Shown here: positions 24,720-32,825 of the stretch, piece after piece
Position numbering within the stretch: position 1 is the first letter of the stretch
Layout: every line of letters starts with the position of its first letter
Source: Streptomyces gilvus
Lineage (GTDB): Bacteria > Actinomycetota > Actinomycetes > Streptomycetales > Streptomycetaceae
DNA length: 64,000 nt
NCBI RefSeq assembly: GCF_022513565.1
Contig: NZ_JAKWBE010000012.1
Span: 124,001-188,000 of the forward strand
Reading direction: 5' to 3'
The notes under the pieces: generated by a model
What the model was told of the DNA's origin: nothing
Databases searched by the model: none
The model's input: only the letters and a program-made list of their open reading frames with translations
Position numbers and translations under genes: made by a program

Positions 24720-25329
24720 GGCGCACAGCCCGGCCGCCACCGAGGTCCGCCGCTTCGGCCCGGTGCAGAAGTGGGTGCACCGGACCACGGCCGCGCTGAT
24801 GGGCGTGTGCGTGGTGACGGCAGCCTTCCTCTACATCCCGCAGTTCGCGGAACTGGTCGGCCGCCGCGAGCTGGTGGTGCGCGTCCACGAGTGCGCCGGG
24901 CTCGCCCTGCCGGTGCCCGTACTGGTGGGCCTGGTCTCCCGGCACTTCCGCGCCGACCTCGGGCACCTCAACCGCTTCGGGCCGCACGACCGGACCTGGC
25001 TGCTCGCCGTCGTCAGCCGCGACAAGCGCCGCTCCTCGCGTCCGGCGGCGAAGTTCAACGCCGGTCAGAAGATCTACGCGTCCTGGATCGCCGGGGCCAC
25101 GCTGGTGATGCTCGGCACGGGCCTGATCATGTGGTTCACCCACCTCACCTCGATCGTGTGGCGCACCAGCGCGACCTTCGTGCACGACTGGCTGGCGCTG
25201 ACCATCGGGATCGTCATCGCCGGGCACATCGGCATGGCGATCGGCGACCCGGAGGCACGCGGCGGCCTACGGACGGGGAAGGTGAGCCGGGAGTGGGCGA
25301 AGCGCGAACACCCTCTCTGGCGTCCGTGA
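24703..25329 (+). CDS. Cytochrome b561-type membrane subunit
   Basis: This 208-residue protein has four predicted helices and His residues at the helix positions used for heme b: VQKWVHRTT (helix 1), VVRVHECAG (helix 2) and FVHDWLALTIG with GHIGMAIG (last helices). It should carry electrons from the quinone pool to the molybdoenzyme encoded just upstream. The genes overlap, so translation is probably coupled. Its last 63 bp overlap the 3' end of the convergent hypothetical gene. Confidence 0.87.
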   Translation: MTLRAEAHSPAATEVRRFGPVQKWVHRTTAALMGVCVVTAAFLYIPQFAELVGRRELVVRVHECAGLALPVPVLVGLVSRHFRADLGHLNRFGPHDRTWLLAVVSRDKRRSSRPAAKFNAGQKIYASWIAGATLVMLGTGLIMWFTHLTSIVWRTSATFVHDWLALTIGIVIAGHIGMAIGDPEARGGLRTGKVSREWAKREHPLWRP

Positions 25330-26352
25330 GCCGGGTCGTTCCGAAGGCTGCGAGCTCTGGCCCGGTGACGGGACCGTGACGGTGGGCGCCACCACCGTGA
25401 AGGCATCTTTGAGACGTGCTTCGGTGCCGCCGTACCGGACGACCACGTCCACGGATGCCGGATAGGCGCCCAGGACCGGTACGACCGCCGACAGCACCAC
25501 TGCGTCGCCCGACACGGAGCGCAGCACGGGCGGCACGGGCAGCGCGCGCCCGCCGATGGACACGCTTGCGAAAGCGGGCAGTTCGGCGGGGTCGAAGTAG
25601 GTGCCGTGCAGCTCGATCCCGACGGTGTCGCCGGGCTGGGCCACCTCGGTGTCCACCCCGGCGATCCGGTAGGCGCACGCGGGCGCGGAGCCCGAGGAGG
25701 CCTTCAGCCGCACGCTGGCGTGAGGATGCAGCCGGTGCAGCTCCAGCAGCCCGCCGAGGACGGCGTAGGCGGCGCGTCCCTTGCACGTGTCGATCTCGCC
25801 GGCCAGCGCGGTGTACTCCCCGGCGACCGTCGCCCAACTCCCGCCCCGGCCCTGCACGGCGAGACAGGCGGTGGCCAGAGCCCGCAGCACCCGCCACTCG
25901 GGGTCGGCGGAGCCCGCCGGGACGGCCGTGCGGGCGTCCCGGCACCGGCCCGGGTCCCTCAGCTGGTCGTACACACTGGCCGGGTCGGGCGCGTGGTCGG
26001 CGTTCGGGGAGACCGGGCCGGGCGGAAGCCAACCAGCGCTCAGAGGAAGGCTGTTGCTGTGGCTGGGGGAGGACGCGGGAGAGTCGCGGCGGGGAGCCGC
26101 GGCGCCGGAACGGTGGCGCGGAACGTCCGGGCGTACGGTCCCCTCGGCCTCCCCCGCCGGTGACTGGCGGGGGGTCGGGGAGGGCGGTGCCGTGCGGCCG
26201 TCGGTGACCGACGGACCGGTGGTCACGATGGAGCTGCTGCCGCCCCCGCCGTCCGGGCTGCCACTCCCGTCACCGCCGAAGGCCGCGACGGCCACCGCCA
26301 CCGCTCCCGCCACGAGCAGCCCCGAGATACGCATCCCGAGGGAAACCGCCAT
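25267..26352 (-). CDS. Hypothetical membrane-anchored extracytoplasmic protein
   Basis: This 361-residue protein has one N-terminal hydrophobic segment (MRISGLLVAGAVAVAVAAFG), a Gly/Ser/Pro-rich linker to about residue 110, then a globular part with three or four Cys (GRCRDARTAV, LATACLAVQG, DTCKGRAAY, SAPACAYRI). The end is a beta-rich region (DTVGIELHGTYFDPAELPAF) that looks like an Ig or TIG-type domain. No enzyme motif is visible. ATG 26352 is chosen over 26367. Its coding end overlaps the cytochrome b gene by 63 bp on the other strand. Confidence 0.7.
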   Translation of the reverse strand: MAVSLGMRISGLLVAGAVAVAVAAFGGDGSGSPDGGGGSSSIVTTGPSVTDGRTAPPSPTPRQSPAGEAEGTVRPDVPRHRSGAAAPRRDSPASSPSHSNSLPLSAGWLPPGPVSPNADHAPDPASVYDQLRDPGRCRDARTAVPAGSADPEWRVLRALATACLAVQGRGGSWATVAGEYTALAGEIDTCKGRAAYAVLGGLLELHRLHPHASVRLKASSGSAPACAYRIAGVDTEVAQPGDTVGIELHGTYFDPAELPAFASVSIGGRALPVPPVLRSVSGDAVVLSAVVPVLGAYPASVDVVVRYGGTEARLKDAFTVVAPTVTVPSPGQSSQPSERPGSRTPERVFALRPLPAHLPRP

Positions 26353-26463
26353 CACGCCCCCCGACACGGTCCGCCCCCGGAGCTCCCAGGCCCGGGGATC
26401 TCCTCATCATGCGGTCGGCCACGCGCCCGGGGAAGCCGTATTGGGCTGATTCTTGGGGAATGT

Positions 26464-27495
26464 TCAGGAAGTCCCGAAGTCCAGCAGCACCTTGCAGGAG
26501 CGGCTGCGGTCCGCCGCCAGCGCGAAGGCCGCCCCCGCCTCCCGCACCGGGACCACCGCGCTGACCAGCCCGTCGAACGCGGGCTCGGCCGCCAGCAGCC
26601 GCAGCGCATCGTCGAACTCGGTGTCGAAGCGGAAGGCGCCCCGCAGCTCGATCTCCCGGCTGACGACGAGATTGCCGGCGAAGGGAGAGGGCCCGGGCGG
26701 CAGTATCCCCAGCTGGACCACGACCCCGCCGCGCCGCACCAGCCGCAGACACGTGTCCAGCCCCGCCGCCACCCCGGACGCCTCCACGGCCACGTCCACC
26801 TCGGACGGCCACCTGGGATCGTCCGGGTCGTCGGCCCGTACGACGGTGTCGGCGCCGGCGAGGCGGGCGTACTCCAGGGCGGCGGGGAGCAGGTCGGTGA
26901 CCGTGATCCGTGCGGCGCCCGCCGCCCGGGCCGCAGCGACGACCAGACAGCCGATGGGCCCGGCCCCGGTGACCAGGACGTGCCTGCCCCTGACGGCACC
27001 GGCCCGGCGCACCGCGTGCAGGGCGACGGACAGCGGCTCGGCGAGCGCCGCCCGGCGCAACTCCAGCCCCTCCGGCAGCGGTCTCACCTGCTCGGCGGGG
27101 ACGACCACCCGGGCCGCGAAACCGCCCTGTACATGGGGGAAGCGGGCCGCGCTGCCGAGGTAGCGGGTGTCCCGGCAGACGTTCCGGCGTCCGTCCACGC
27201 ACTCCGGGCAGGCACCGCAGGGACTGGCCGGGTGCACGGCGACGGCCGTACCGGCAGCGGGACTCGCGGGGGACGGGGAGCCGTACGCGAGGACCGTCCC
27301 GACCACCTCGTGCCCGAGCAGCATCGGCTCCCTCAGACGGAAGTCGCCGACCCCGCCGTGCCTCCAGTAGTGCAGGTCGGACCCGCAGACCCCGCCGTAG
27401 CGGACGGCCACCAGGGCCTGCCCGGGGGCGGGTTCGGGGACCGGCAGCTCCTCGACGCGCAGGTCGTCCTGACCGTGGATCACACAACCGAGCAT
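26464..27495 (-). CDS. Zinc alcohol dehydrogenase, L-idonate 5-dehydrogenase-like
   Basis: This 343-residue medium-chain dehydrogenase keeps the catalytic zinc site (GGVCGSDLHYW and GHEVVGTV) and the structural zinc cysteines (CGACPECVDGRRNVC). The NAD(P) motif is GAGPIG. It is the last gene of the gntK-gntP-SDR-ADH operon. In the idonate route such an enzyme (IdnD) oxidises L-idonate to 5-ketogluconate, which the SDR next door reduces to gluconate. The start ATG 27495 lies 15 bp after the SDR stop. Role from context: strong; exact sugar acid: inferred. Confidence 0.85.
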   Translation of the reverse strand: MLGCVIHGQDDLRVEELPVPEPAPGQALVAVRYGGVCGSDLHYWRHGGVGDFRLREPMLLGHEVVGTVLAYGSPSPASPAAGTAVAVHPASPCGACPECVDGRRNVCRDTRYLGSAARFPHVQGGFAARVVVPAEQVRPLPEGLELRRAALAEPLSVALHAVRRAGAVRGRHVLVTGAGPIGCLVVAAARAAGAARITVTDLLPAALEYARLAGADTVVRADDPDDPRWPSEVDVAVEASGVAAGLDTCLRLVRRGGVVVQLGILPPGPSPFAGNLVVSREIELRGAFRFDTEFDDALRLLAAEPAFDGLVSAVVPVREAGAAFALAADRSRSCKVLLDFGTS

Positions 27496-27509
27496 CCCCG
27501 CGGCCCCCT

Positions 27510-28280
27510 TCACAGCACGCTCGTCATGCCGCCGTCGACGTACAGCACCTGCCCGCCGACGAAGTCCGCGGCGGGCGAGGCCAGGAAGAGCACCCCGCCC
27601 ACGAGGTCCTCGGTACGGCCCCAGCGGCCGGCCGGGGTGCGGCGGCGCACCCAGGCGCTGAACTCCTCGTCCTCGACGAGGGGCCCGGTCAGCTCCGTCT
27701 CGATGTAGCCCGGACCCAGGCCGTTGACCTGCACACCGTGCGGGCCCCAGTCGGCGCACATGCCCTTGGTCAGCATCTTCAGCGCGCCCTTGGTGGCCGC
27801 GTAGGGCGCGATGCCGGGGCGGACCACCTCGCTCTGCAGCGAGCAGATGTTGACGATCTTTCCGTGACCGCGGGCCGTCATGTACCGGGCCGCCTCCCGG
27901 CCGACGAGGAAGGCGCTGGTGAGGTTGGTGTCCAGGATGCGGTGCCAGTCGGCGTCGGTGAACTCCAGGAGCGGGGCGCGCAGTTGCATGCCCGCGTTGT
28001 TGACGAGGATGTCCAGAGGGCCGACCCGCTGTTCGACGTCCGCCAGGCCGGCCTTCACCGAGGGACCGTCCGTCACGTCGAACACGGCCGTGTGGACGTC
28101 CCCGGGCAGTTCCGCGGCCGCCTTGGTGAGGCGGTCGGCGTCCCGGCCGTTGAGGACCACCGTGCAGCCGGCCTCCGCCAGGCCCCGGGCGAGGGCCAGC
28201 CCGATGCCCCGGCTGGAGCCGGTGACCAGGGCCCTGCGGCCGCTGATGTCGAACAGGGGGTGACTCATCCTCGTACTCAT
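27510..28280 (-). CDS. SDR-family gluconate 5-dehydrogenase-like
   Basis: This 256-residue SDR has TGSSRGIG, NNAG and the YAATKGA catalytic segment, and ends with GGQVLYVDGGMTSVL. It resembles gluconate 5-dehydrogenase (IdnO), which interconverts 5-ketogluconate and gluconate. ATG 28280 starts two bases after the gntP stop; ATG 28268 is an in-frame alternative. The open frame runs upstream to 30065, but that part is antisense or out of frame to gntP and gntK. It fits between gntP and the zinc dehydrogenase in one operon. Confidence 0.87.
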   Translation of the reverse strand: MSTRMSHPLFDISGRRALVTGSSRGIGLALARGLAEAGCTVVLNGRDADRLTKAAAELPGDVHTAVFDVTDGPSVKAGLADVEQRVGPLDILVNNAGMQLRAPLLEFTDADWHRILDTNLTSAFLVGREAARYMTARGHGKIVNICSLQSEVVRPGIAPYAATKGALKMLTKGMCADWGPHGVQVNGLGPGYIETELTGPLVEDEEFSAWVRRRTPAGRWGRTEDLVGGVLFLASPAADFVGGQVLYVDGGMTSVL

Positions 28281-28282
28281 AG

Positions 28283-29680
28283 CTAGATGACCAGCGACAG
28301 GAGCAGGACCAGGCCGCCCGCGACCACGGAGATGATCGTCTCCATGACGGACCAGGTCTTGATGGTCTGGCCGACGCTCAGCCCGAAGTACTCCTTCACC
28401 AGCCAGAAACCGGCGTCGTTGACATGGCTGAAGAAGAGCGAGCCGGCGCCGATGGCCAGGACCAGCAGGGCGGTGTGCGTGGTCGACATGTCGGCCGCGA
28501 GCGGGGCGACCAGACCGGCCGCCGAGACCGTCGCCACCGTCGCCGAACCGGTGGCGAGCCGGATGATCACCGCGATCAGCCAGGCCAGCAGCAGCGCCGG
28601 GATCGACCAGTCCTTGGAGATGTCCAGGATCATCTGGCCGACGCCGGTGTCGATCAGCGTCTGCTTGAAGCCGCCGCCCGCGCCGACGATCAGCAGGATG
28701 CCGGCGATGGGCGCGAGCCCCTGCTCGACCAGCGGCGTGAGCCGCTCCCGGCCGAACCCGGCGGGCCGCAGCAGGGTGAAGATGCCGACCAGCACCGCCG
28801 CGAGCAGGGCGATCAGCGGGTTGCCTATGACGTCGAAGACGCGCTGGGTGAGGTTCGCCGGGTCGTCGATGATGATGTCGACCAGGGCCTTGGACAGCAT
28901 CAGCACGACCGGCAGCAGGACGGTCGAGAGGGTGGCGCCGAAGCCGGGGCGGTTCTCCAGTTCCTCGGAGGCGCGCGGCGGCAGCATCCGGTCGGGGACC
29001 GGGACGTCCACCCAGCGGGCCGCGACCTTGGAGAACAGCGGGCCGGCGATGATCACCGTCGGGATGGCGACCAGGATGCCCAGCGCCAGTGTCACGCCCA
29101 GGTTGGCCTTGACGGCGGAGATCGCGACCAGCGGTCCGGGGTGCGGCGGGACGAGACCGTGCATCACGGACAGACCGGCGAGCGCCGGGATGCCGATGCG
29201 CATCACGGAGTAGTTGCCGCGCTTGGCGACCATCAGCACGACCGGGATCAGCAGCACGATGCCGACCTCGAAGAACAGCGGGAGCCCGATGACCGAGGCG
29301 ATGAGCACCATCGCCCAGGGCATCGCCCGGCCGCCGGCCTTGGCGAGGATCGTGTCGACGATCTCGTCCGCTCCGCCGGAGTCGGCGAGCATCTTGCCGA
29401 GGATCGAGCCCAGGGCGATCAGCACACCGACGCTCGCGACGGTGGTGCCGAGTCCTGTGGTGAAGCTGGTGATGACCTTGTCCAGCGGGGCGCCCGCGAC
29501 GGCGCCGAGCGCCAGCGAGCCGATGGTCAGGGACAGGAAGGCGTGCAGTTTGAACCGGGTGATGAGCACGACGATGACGGCGATGCCCACGAGTACGGCG
29601 ATGCCCAGCTGAGCGTGGCCGGCCGAGGTGATCGGCTCGGGTGCGTCCGCTGCCAGCATCTCGACGCTGAGTCTGGTCAC
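28283..29680 (-). CDS. gntP: GntP-family gluconate permease
   Basis: This 465-residue transporter has about twelve predicted helices. Family segments are visible, such as FLSLTIGSLALGAVAG, the GSILGKMLADSGGAD part and GLPLFFEVGIVLLIPVV. GntP proteins take up gluconate or related sugar acids with protons. The GTG start lies 39 bp after the gntK stop. The next gene begins two bases after its stop. The order kinase, permease, two dehydrogenases points to gluconate and idonate use. Confidence 0.92.
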   Translation of the reverse strand: MTRLSVEMLAADAPEPITSAGHAQLGIAVLVGIAVIVVLITRFKLHAFLSLTIGSLALGAVAGAPLDKVITSFTTGLGTTVASVGVLIALGSILGKMLADSGGADEIVDTILAKAGGRAMPWAMVLIASVIGLPLFFEVGIVLLIPVVLMVAKRGNYSVMRIGIPALAGLSVMHGLVPPHPGPLVAISAVKANLGVTLALGILVAIPTVIIAGPLFSKVAARWVDVPVPDRMLPPRASEELENRPGFGATLSTVLLPVVLMLSKALVDIIIDDPANLTQRVFDVIGNPLIALLAAVLVGIFTLLRPAGFGRERLTPLVEQGLAPIAGILLIVGAGGGFKQTLIDTGVGQMILDISKDWSIPALLLAWLIAVIIRLATGSATVATVSAAGLVAPLAADMSTTHTALLVLAIGAGSLFFSHVNDAGFWLVKEYFGLSVGQTIKTWSVMETIISVVAGGLVLLLSLVI

Positions 29681-29719
29681 GGTGTTCCCTTGCAGGTACG
29701 GGGAGTCGGGTAGGGGGTG

Positions 29720-30238
29720 TTACCGGGCCGGGTGGGGGAGTGCGCTCAGCGCCTTCATGGCCCGTTCGGTGATCTCTTCGGGGCTGCCGGTGACGTCCAC
29801 CGCGACACCCGCCTCGTCCGGCTGGAGCGGCTGGAGCGTGGCGAACTGGGAGTCGAGCAGCGCCGTCGGCATGAAGTGACCCTGCCGATGCGACATCCGG
29901 TCCTCGATCAGGGCGCGGTCGCCCGTGAGGTGGACGAAGACGACACCGGGGGCGGCGGCGCGCAGCCGGTCGCGGTACGACCGCTTCAGCGCCGAGCTGC
30001 TGACCACCCCGCCGAGCCCGGCCCGCTCGTGCGCCCAGGCGCCGATGGCGTCGAGCCACGGCCACCGGTCCTCGTCGCCGAGCGGGATCCCGGCCGACAT
30101 CTTGGTGATGTTGGCCTGCGGGTGGAAGTCGTCGCCCTCGGCGTACGGAACGCCGAGCCGCGCCGCGAGCAGGGGACCGATGGTGGTCTTCCCGGTGCCC
30201 GCGACGCCCATGACCACGACGACATGGGGGGTGCTCAT
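29720..30238 (-). CDS. gntK: Gluconokinase
   Basis: This 172-residue P-loop kinase has GxxGxGKT at residues 11-18, EGDDFHP near residue 40 and SSALKRSYRDRLR, all typical of GntK/IdnK. It phosphorylates gluconate to 6-phosphogluconate, feeding the pentose phosphate pathway. It is the first gene of the operon and is divergent from gntR, with 130 bp between the starts. Confidence 0.93.
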   Translation of the reverse strand: MSTPHVVVVMGVAGTGKTTIGPLLAARLGVPYAEGDDFHPQANITKMSAGIPLGDEDRWPWLDAIGAWAHERAGLGGVVSSSALKRSYRDRLRAAAPGVVFVHLTGDRALIEDRMSHRQGHFMPTALLDSQFATLQPLQPDEAGVAVDVTGSPEEITERAMKALSALPHPAR

Positions 30239-30356
30239 CGCTGCCTCACTGTCCTCTTCGACACATGATGTCGAGGTAACTGAAACCGATTAGGTACGAC
30301 GAATTCAAGACCCTGGCATAAATAAGTCTGACTTTTTGTCTCTGTGATCCACCCCG

Positions 30357-30362
30357 TACTCT
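30357..30362 (+). promoter_or_regulatory. Candidate -10 TACTCT for leaderless gntR
   Basis: TACTCT ends six bases before ATG 30369 with no Shine-Dalgarno between. The 130-bp gap between gntK and gntR is AT-richer than its surroundings and must hold the promoters of both genes and the regulator's site; I could not define the operator. Confidence 0.4.
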
Positions 30363-30368
30363 GAGTGC

Positions 30369-31070
30369 ATGAGCACACCGGGCCGGGGGCTGCACGGCCA
30401 TGTACTGGACACCCTCGGCCCCGCGATCACAGCGGGCGAGTACCCGCCGGGCAGCGTTCTGCGCACCGACGAGCTGGCACAGCGTTTCGACGTCTCACGT
30501 TCGGTGATGCGGGAGGCCGTCCGGGTCCTGGAGTCCATGCACCTGGTCGAATCGCGCCGGCGGGTGGGCGTGACGGTGCGCCCGAAGGCCGAGTGGAACG
30601 TGTACGACCCGCAGGTCATCCGCTGGCGCCTGGCCGGCGCCGACCGCCCCCGTCAGCTGCGCTCACTGACCGTGCTGCGCTCGGCGGTCGAACCGGTCGC
30701 CGCCGGTCTCGCGGCGAAGCACGCCAGCGCCGAACAGTGCGCCGAACTCACCCAGTGCGCCCTCGGCATGGTCGCCAACTCCCGCGGCCACCGGCTGGAG
30801 GGGTACCTCGTCCACGACGTGGCCTTCCACCGCGCGATCCTCGCCGCCTCCGGCAACGAGATGTTCGCCCGCCTCGGGGACGTCGTCGCCGAGGTCCTCT
30901 CCGGCCGCACCCACCACGACGTGATGTTCGAGGACCCCGACCCCGCCGCCGTCACCCTCCACGTCCAGGTCGCCGAGGCGGTCCGCGCGGGCGACGCCAC
31001 CCGCGCGGAACAACTGACCCGTGAGATCACGGTGGGCGCCCTCCAGGAACTGGACATCCTGGCGCCCTAG
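30369..31070 (+). CDS. gntR: FadR-subfamily GntR regulator of the gluconate operon
   Basis: This 233-residue regulator has a GntR winged helix (residues about 10-75: GEYPPGSVLRTDELAQRFDV, then SRSVMREAVRVLESMHLV). The all-helical FCD domain follows with the metal-binding pattern HDVAFHRAIL and a late His in LHVQVAEAV. FadR-type GntR proteins usually repress and are released by a small acid. Divergent placement from gntK-gntP indicates control of this operon by gluconate or 6-phosphogluconate; the ligand is inference. Confidence 0.9.
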   Translation: MSTPGRGLHGHVLDTLGPAITAGEYPPGSVLRTDELAQRFDVSRSVMREAVRVLESMHLVESRRRVGVTVRPKAEWNVYDPQVIRWRLAGADRPRQLRSLTVLRSAVEPVAAGLAAKHASAEQCAELTQCALGMVANSRGHRLEGYLVHDVAFHRAILAASGNEMFARLGDVVAEVLSGRTHHDVMFEDPDPAAVTLHVQVAEAVRAGDATRAEQLTREITVGALQELDILAP

Positions 31071-31225
31071 GGCAGGAGGAGCGGAAGCGGTGAACTCCCG
31101 CCGGGCATCCGGGTCGGTGGGGAACAGGCTTGCCGGCGGGACGGATACGGGATCGCTCTCGCCGAAGACCTCGAGCCAGTTCGCCCCGTCCTGCCGGCAC
31201 CGGCGGTCCCATCGGGAAACCAGGA

Positions 31226-31621
31226 CTACCTAAGCTCCACGGAATCGGGCGTCAGCTGCGGATCAGCCGAGGTCAGTCGGCTCACCATCGCCGCCCTGGA
31301 CGTCACGTCGAGCTTCATGAAGATGCGGCGCAGATGGGAGGCCACGGTCCAGGTGCTGATCTCCAGGACCGAGGCGATCGTCTTGTTGGGGTGACCGCAG
31401 GCGACCATGCGGGCGATCTCCAGCTCGCGCGGGCTCAGTAAGGACACGGGCCCCGTCCGGTCGCCGCGCATGACCAGGCACCGTACCCCGTCGATCTCCA
31501 TGTCCAGCAGCACATGTCCGTCACCGGCGGCGAGCTTGGCGATCAACTCCACCGCCAGCGCCTCGACTTCGGCGGCGGTCCGCTCCCTGGCCAGTAGTCC
31601 GGTACCCGCACCGTCCGTCAT
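31226..31621 (-). CDS. Small LuxR-type HTH regulator, divergent from the unknown operon
   Basis: This 131-residue protein has a LuxR/GerE-type HTH at its C-terminal half: LLSPRELEIARMVACGHPNK, then TIASVLEISTWTVASHLRRI and FMKLDVTSRAAM. The N-terminal 60 residues are short and fit no receiver or known ligand domain; MEIDGVRCLVMRGD looks like a small sensor-like beta strand part. The open frame continues upstream to 32842, but that part is antisense to the acidic-protein gene. It is divergent from the operon that starts at 31850, with 228 bp between the two starts, and is the obvious candidate regulator. Confidence 0.85.
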   Translation of the reverse strand: MTDGAGTGLLARERTAAEVEALAVELIAKLAAGDGHVLLDMEIDGVRCLVMRGDRTGPVSLLSPRELEIARMVACGHPNKTIASVLEISTWTVASHLRRIFMKLDVTSRAAMVSRLTSADPQLTPDSVELR

Positions 31622-31849
31622 CGCCAGCCCCCTTGCCTTCAGCGGCCGGGATCTCACCCGGTTCCACGCCCGTCGGCATGAGCGCACTTTAACAGCGGGC
31701 GAGGCCCCCCTGTGCCCCATTTGCGTGTAGCACGTCCGAGGGACGCTCATCCGAACCCGACCGGTACGGCCGACCGCAGGACGTGCGACTGGTACGCCAA
31801 CTCCGCCATGACCAGGGTGAGTTCTCCGACCGCGTAACGAGAGGCGGCG
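31622..31849. promoter_or_regulatory. Divergent control region of LuxR-type gene and unknown operon
   Basis: This 228-bp gap holds an 8-bp inverted pair, GCACGTCC at 31730-31737 and GGACGTGC at 31779-31786, 41 bp apart. A nine-codon frame (ATG 31808 to TAA) lies just before the ribosome site. Promoter hexamers were not clear. Confidence 0.35.
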
Positions 31850-32803
31850 ATGCAGATGCGCCAGGCCGAGCTGGAGTACGAGGACGAGGCCGCCCTGGAG
31901 AGCGAGTTCGAGGGCGCCGGCGAGGAGGAGTACCTCTACGAGGAAGAGGGCGAGGAAGAGGGCGAGGAGTTCCTCGGCCGGATCGCGGGTGCGCTCGGCG
32001 GACTCCTGGGCGAGGGCGAGTTCGAGGGGGAGTACGAAGGCGAGTGGGAGGGCGAGTTCGAGGAGGAGGGCGAGTCCGAGGAGGAGGCCTTCTTCCGCCG
32101 GATCCGCTCCTTCGTCCGCCGCGCCGCCCCGATCCTGCGCCAGGTCGCACGGGTGGCCGCCCCGATGGTGGGCACCGCGATCGGCGGACCCCTCGGCGGG
32201 GCTCTCGGGAGCGTCGCCGCCCGGGCGCTGGGCGAGGGCGAGTTCGAGGAGGAGTACCTCTACGAGGAGGAGGGCGAGGCCGAGTTCGAGGCGGAGGCGG
32301 AGGAGGAGTCGACCCGGCCGCTGACCCAGCAGGAGGCGCTGGCGGAGATGATGGCCGCCGTCGCGGCGCAGGCCCGGACCGAGGCCGAGGCCGAGGCGAT
32401 GATCGGTGCCGCGACCGTCTCCGCGCTGTCCGCCCGGGACCGGGCGGCCCTGCGCCGGCTGCTGCCGCATCTGGTGCGGGCCACCTGCGTCCTCACCAGG
32501 CTGCTGCGACGGCAGCGTGCCACGCGGCCCGCCGTGCGTGCCGTGCCGCTGATCGTCCGCCGCACGGCCCGTGTCCTCGGCGCCCGCGCCGCGGCCGGCC
32601 GGCCCGCGGACCGCCGTACCGCCGCCCGTGTCATGGCCGGACAGACCCGGCGCGTCCTGGGCAGCCCGCAGCAGACGGCCCGGGCGCTGCAGCGCAACGT
32701 GCGCGCCGCGACCGCGGTCCGTGCCACCAGCCCCGCCGCCCGGACCCGCCGCCCCTACGCGGGCGCGCGGCCCCGCCGCCCTGGCTACTCGGCCCCGCGC
32801 TGA
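31850..32803 (+). CDS. Unknown protein with acidic N-terminus and basic C-terminus (paralogue A)
   Basis: This 317-residue protein has no family I know. Residues 1-85 are extremely acidic and aromatic, with repeats such as EEEYLYEEEGEEEGEEFLG and EFEGEYEGEWEGEFEEEG. A small Gly/Ala-rich hydrophobic segment follows (APMVGTAIGGPLGGALGSVA), then a second acidic run. The last 130 residues are Arg-rich and helical (RATRPAVRAVPLIVRRTARV). The C-terminal half aligns with that of the next gene product, so the two are paralogues. ATG 31850 has GAGAGG nearby; ATG 31856 is an alternative. It opens a tight operon controlled, by position, by the LuxR-type gene. Confidence 0.8.
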   Translation: MQMRQAELEYEDEAALESEFEGAGEEEYLYEEEGEEEGEEFLGRIAGALGGLLGEGEFEGEYEGEWEGEFEEEGESEEEAFFRRIRSFVRRAAPILRQVARVAAPMVGTAIGGPLGGALGSVAARALGEGEFEEEYLYEEEGEAEFEAEAEEESTRPLTQQEALAEMMAAVAAQARTEAEAEAMIGAATVSALSARDRAALRRLLPHLVRATCVLTRLLRRQRATRPAVRAVPLIVRRTARVLGARAAAGRPADRRTAARVMAGQTRRVLGSPQQTARALQRNVRAATAVRATSPAARTRRPYAGARPRRPGYSAPR

Positions 32804-32825
32804 GCCACAGGAAGGACTACGGCCA

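Noticed and set aside
31808..31837. Nine-codon leader frame before the unknown operon
   Set aside because: No attenuation structure or codon run was seen, and such short frames arise by chance.
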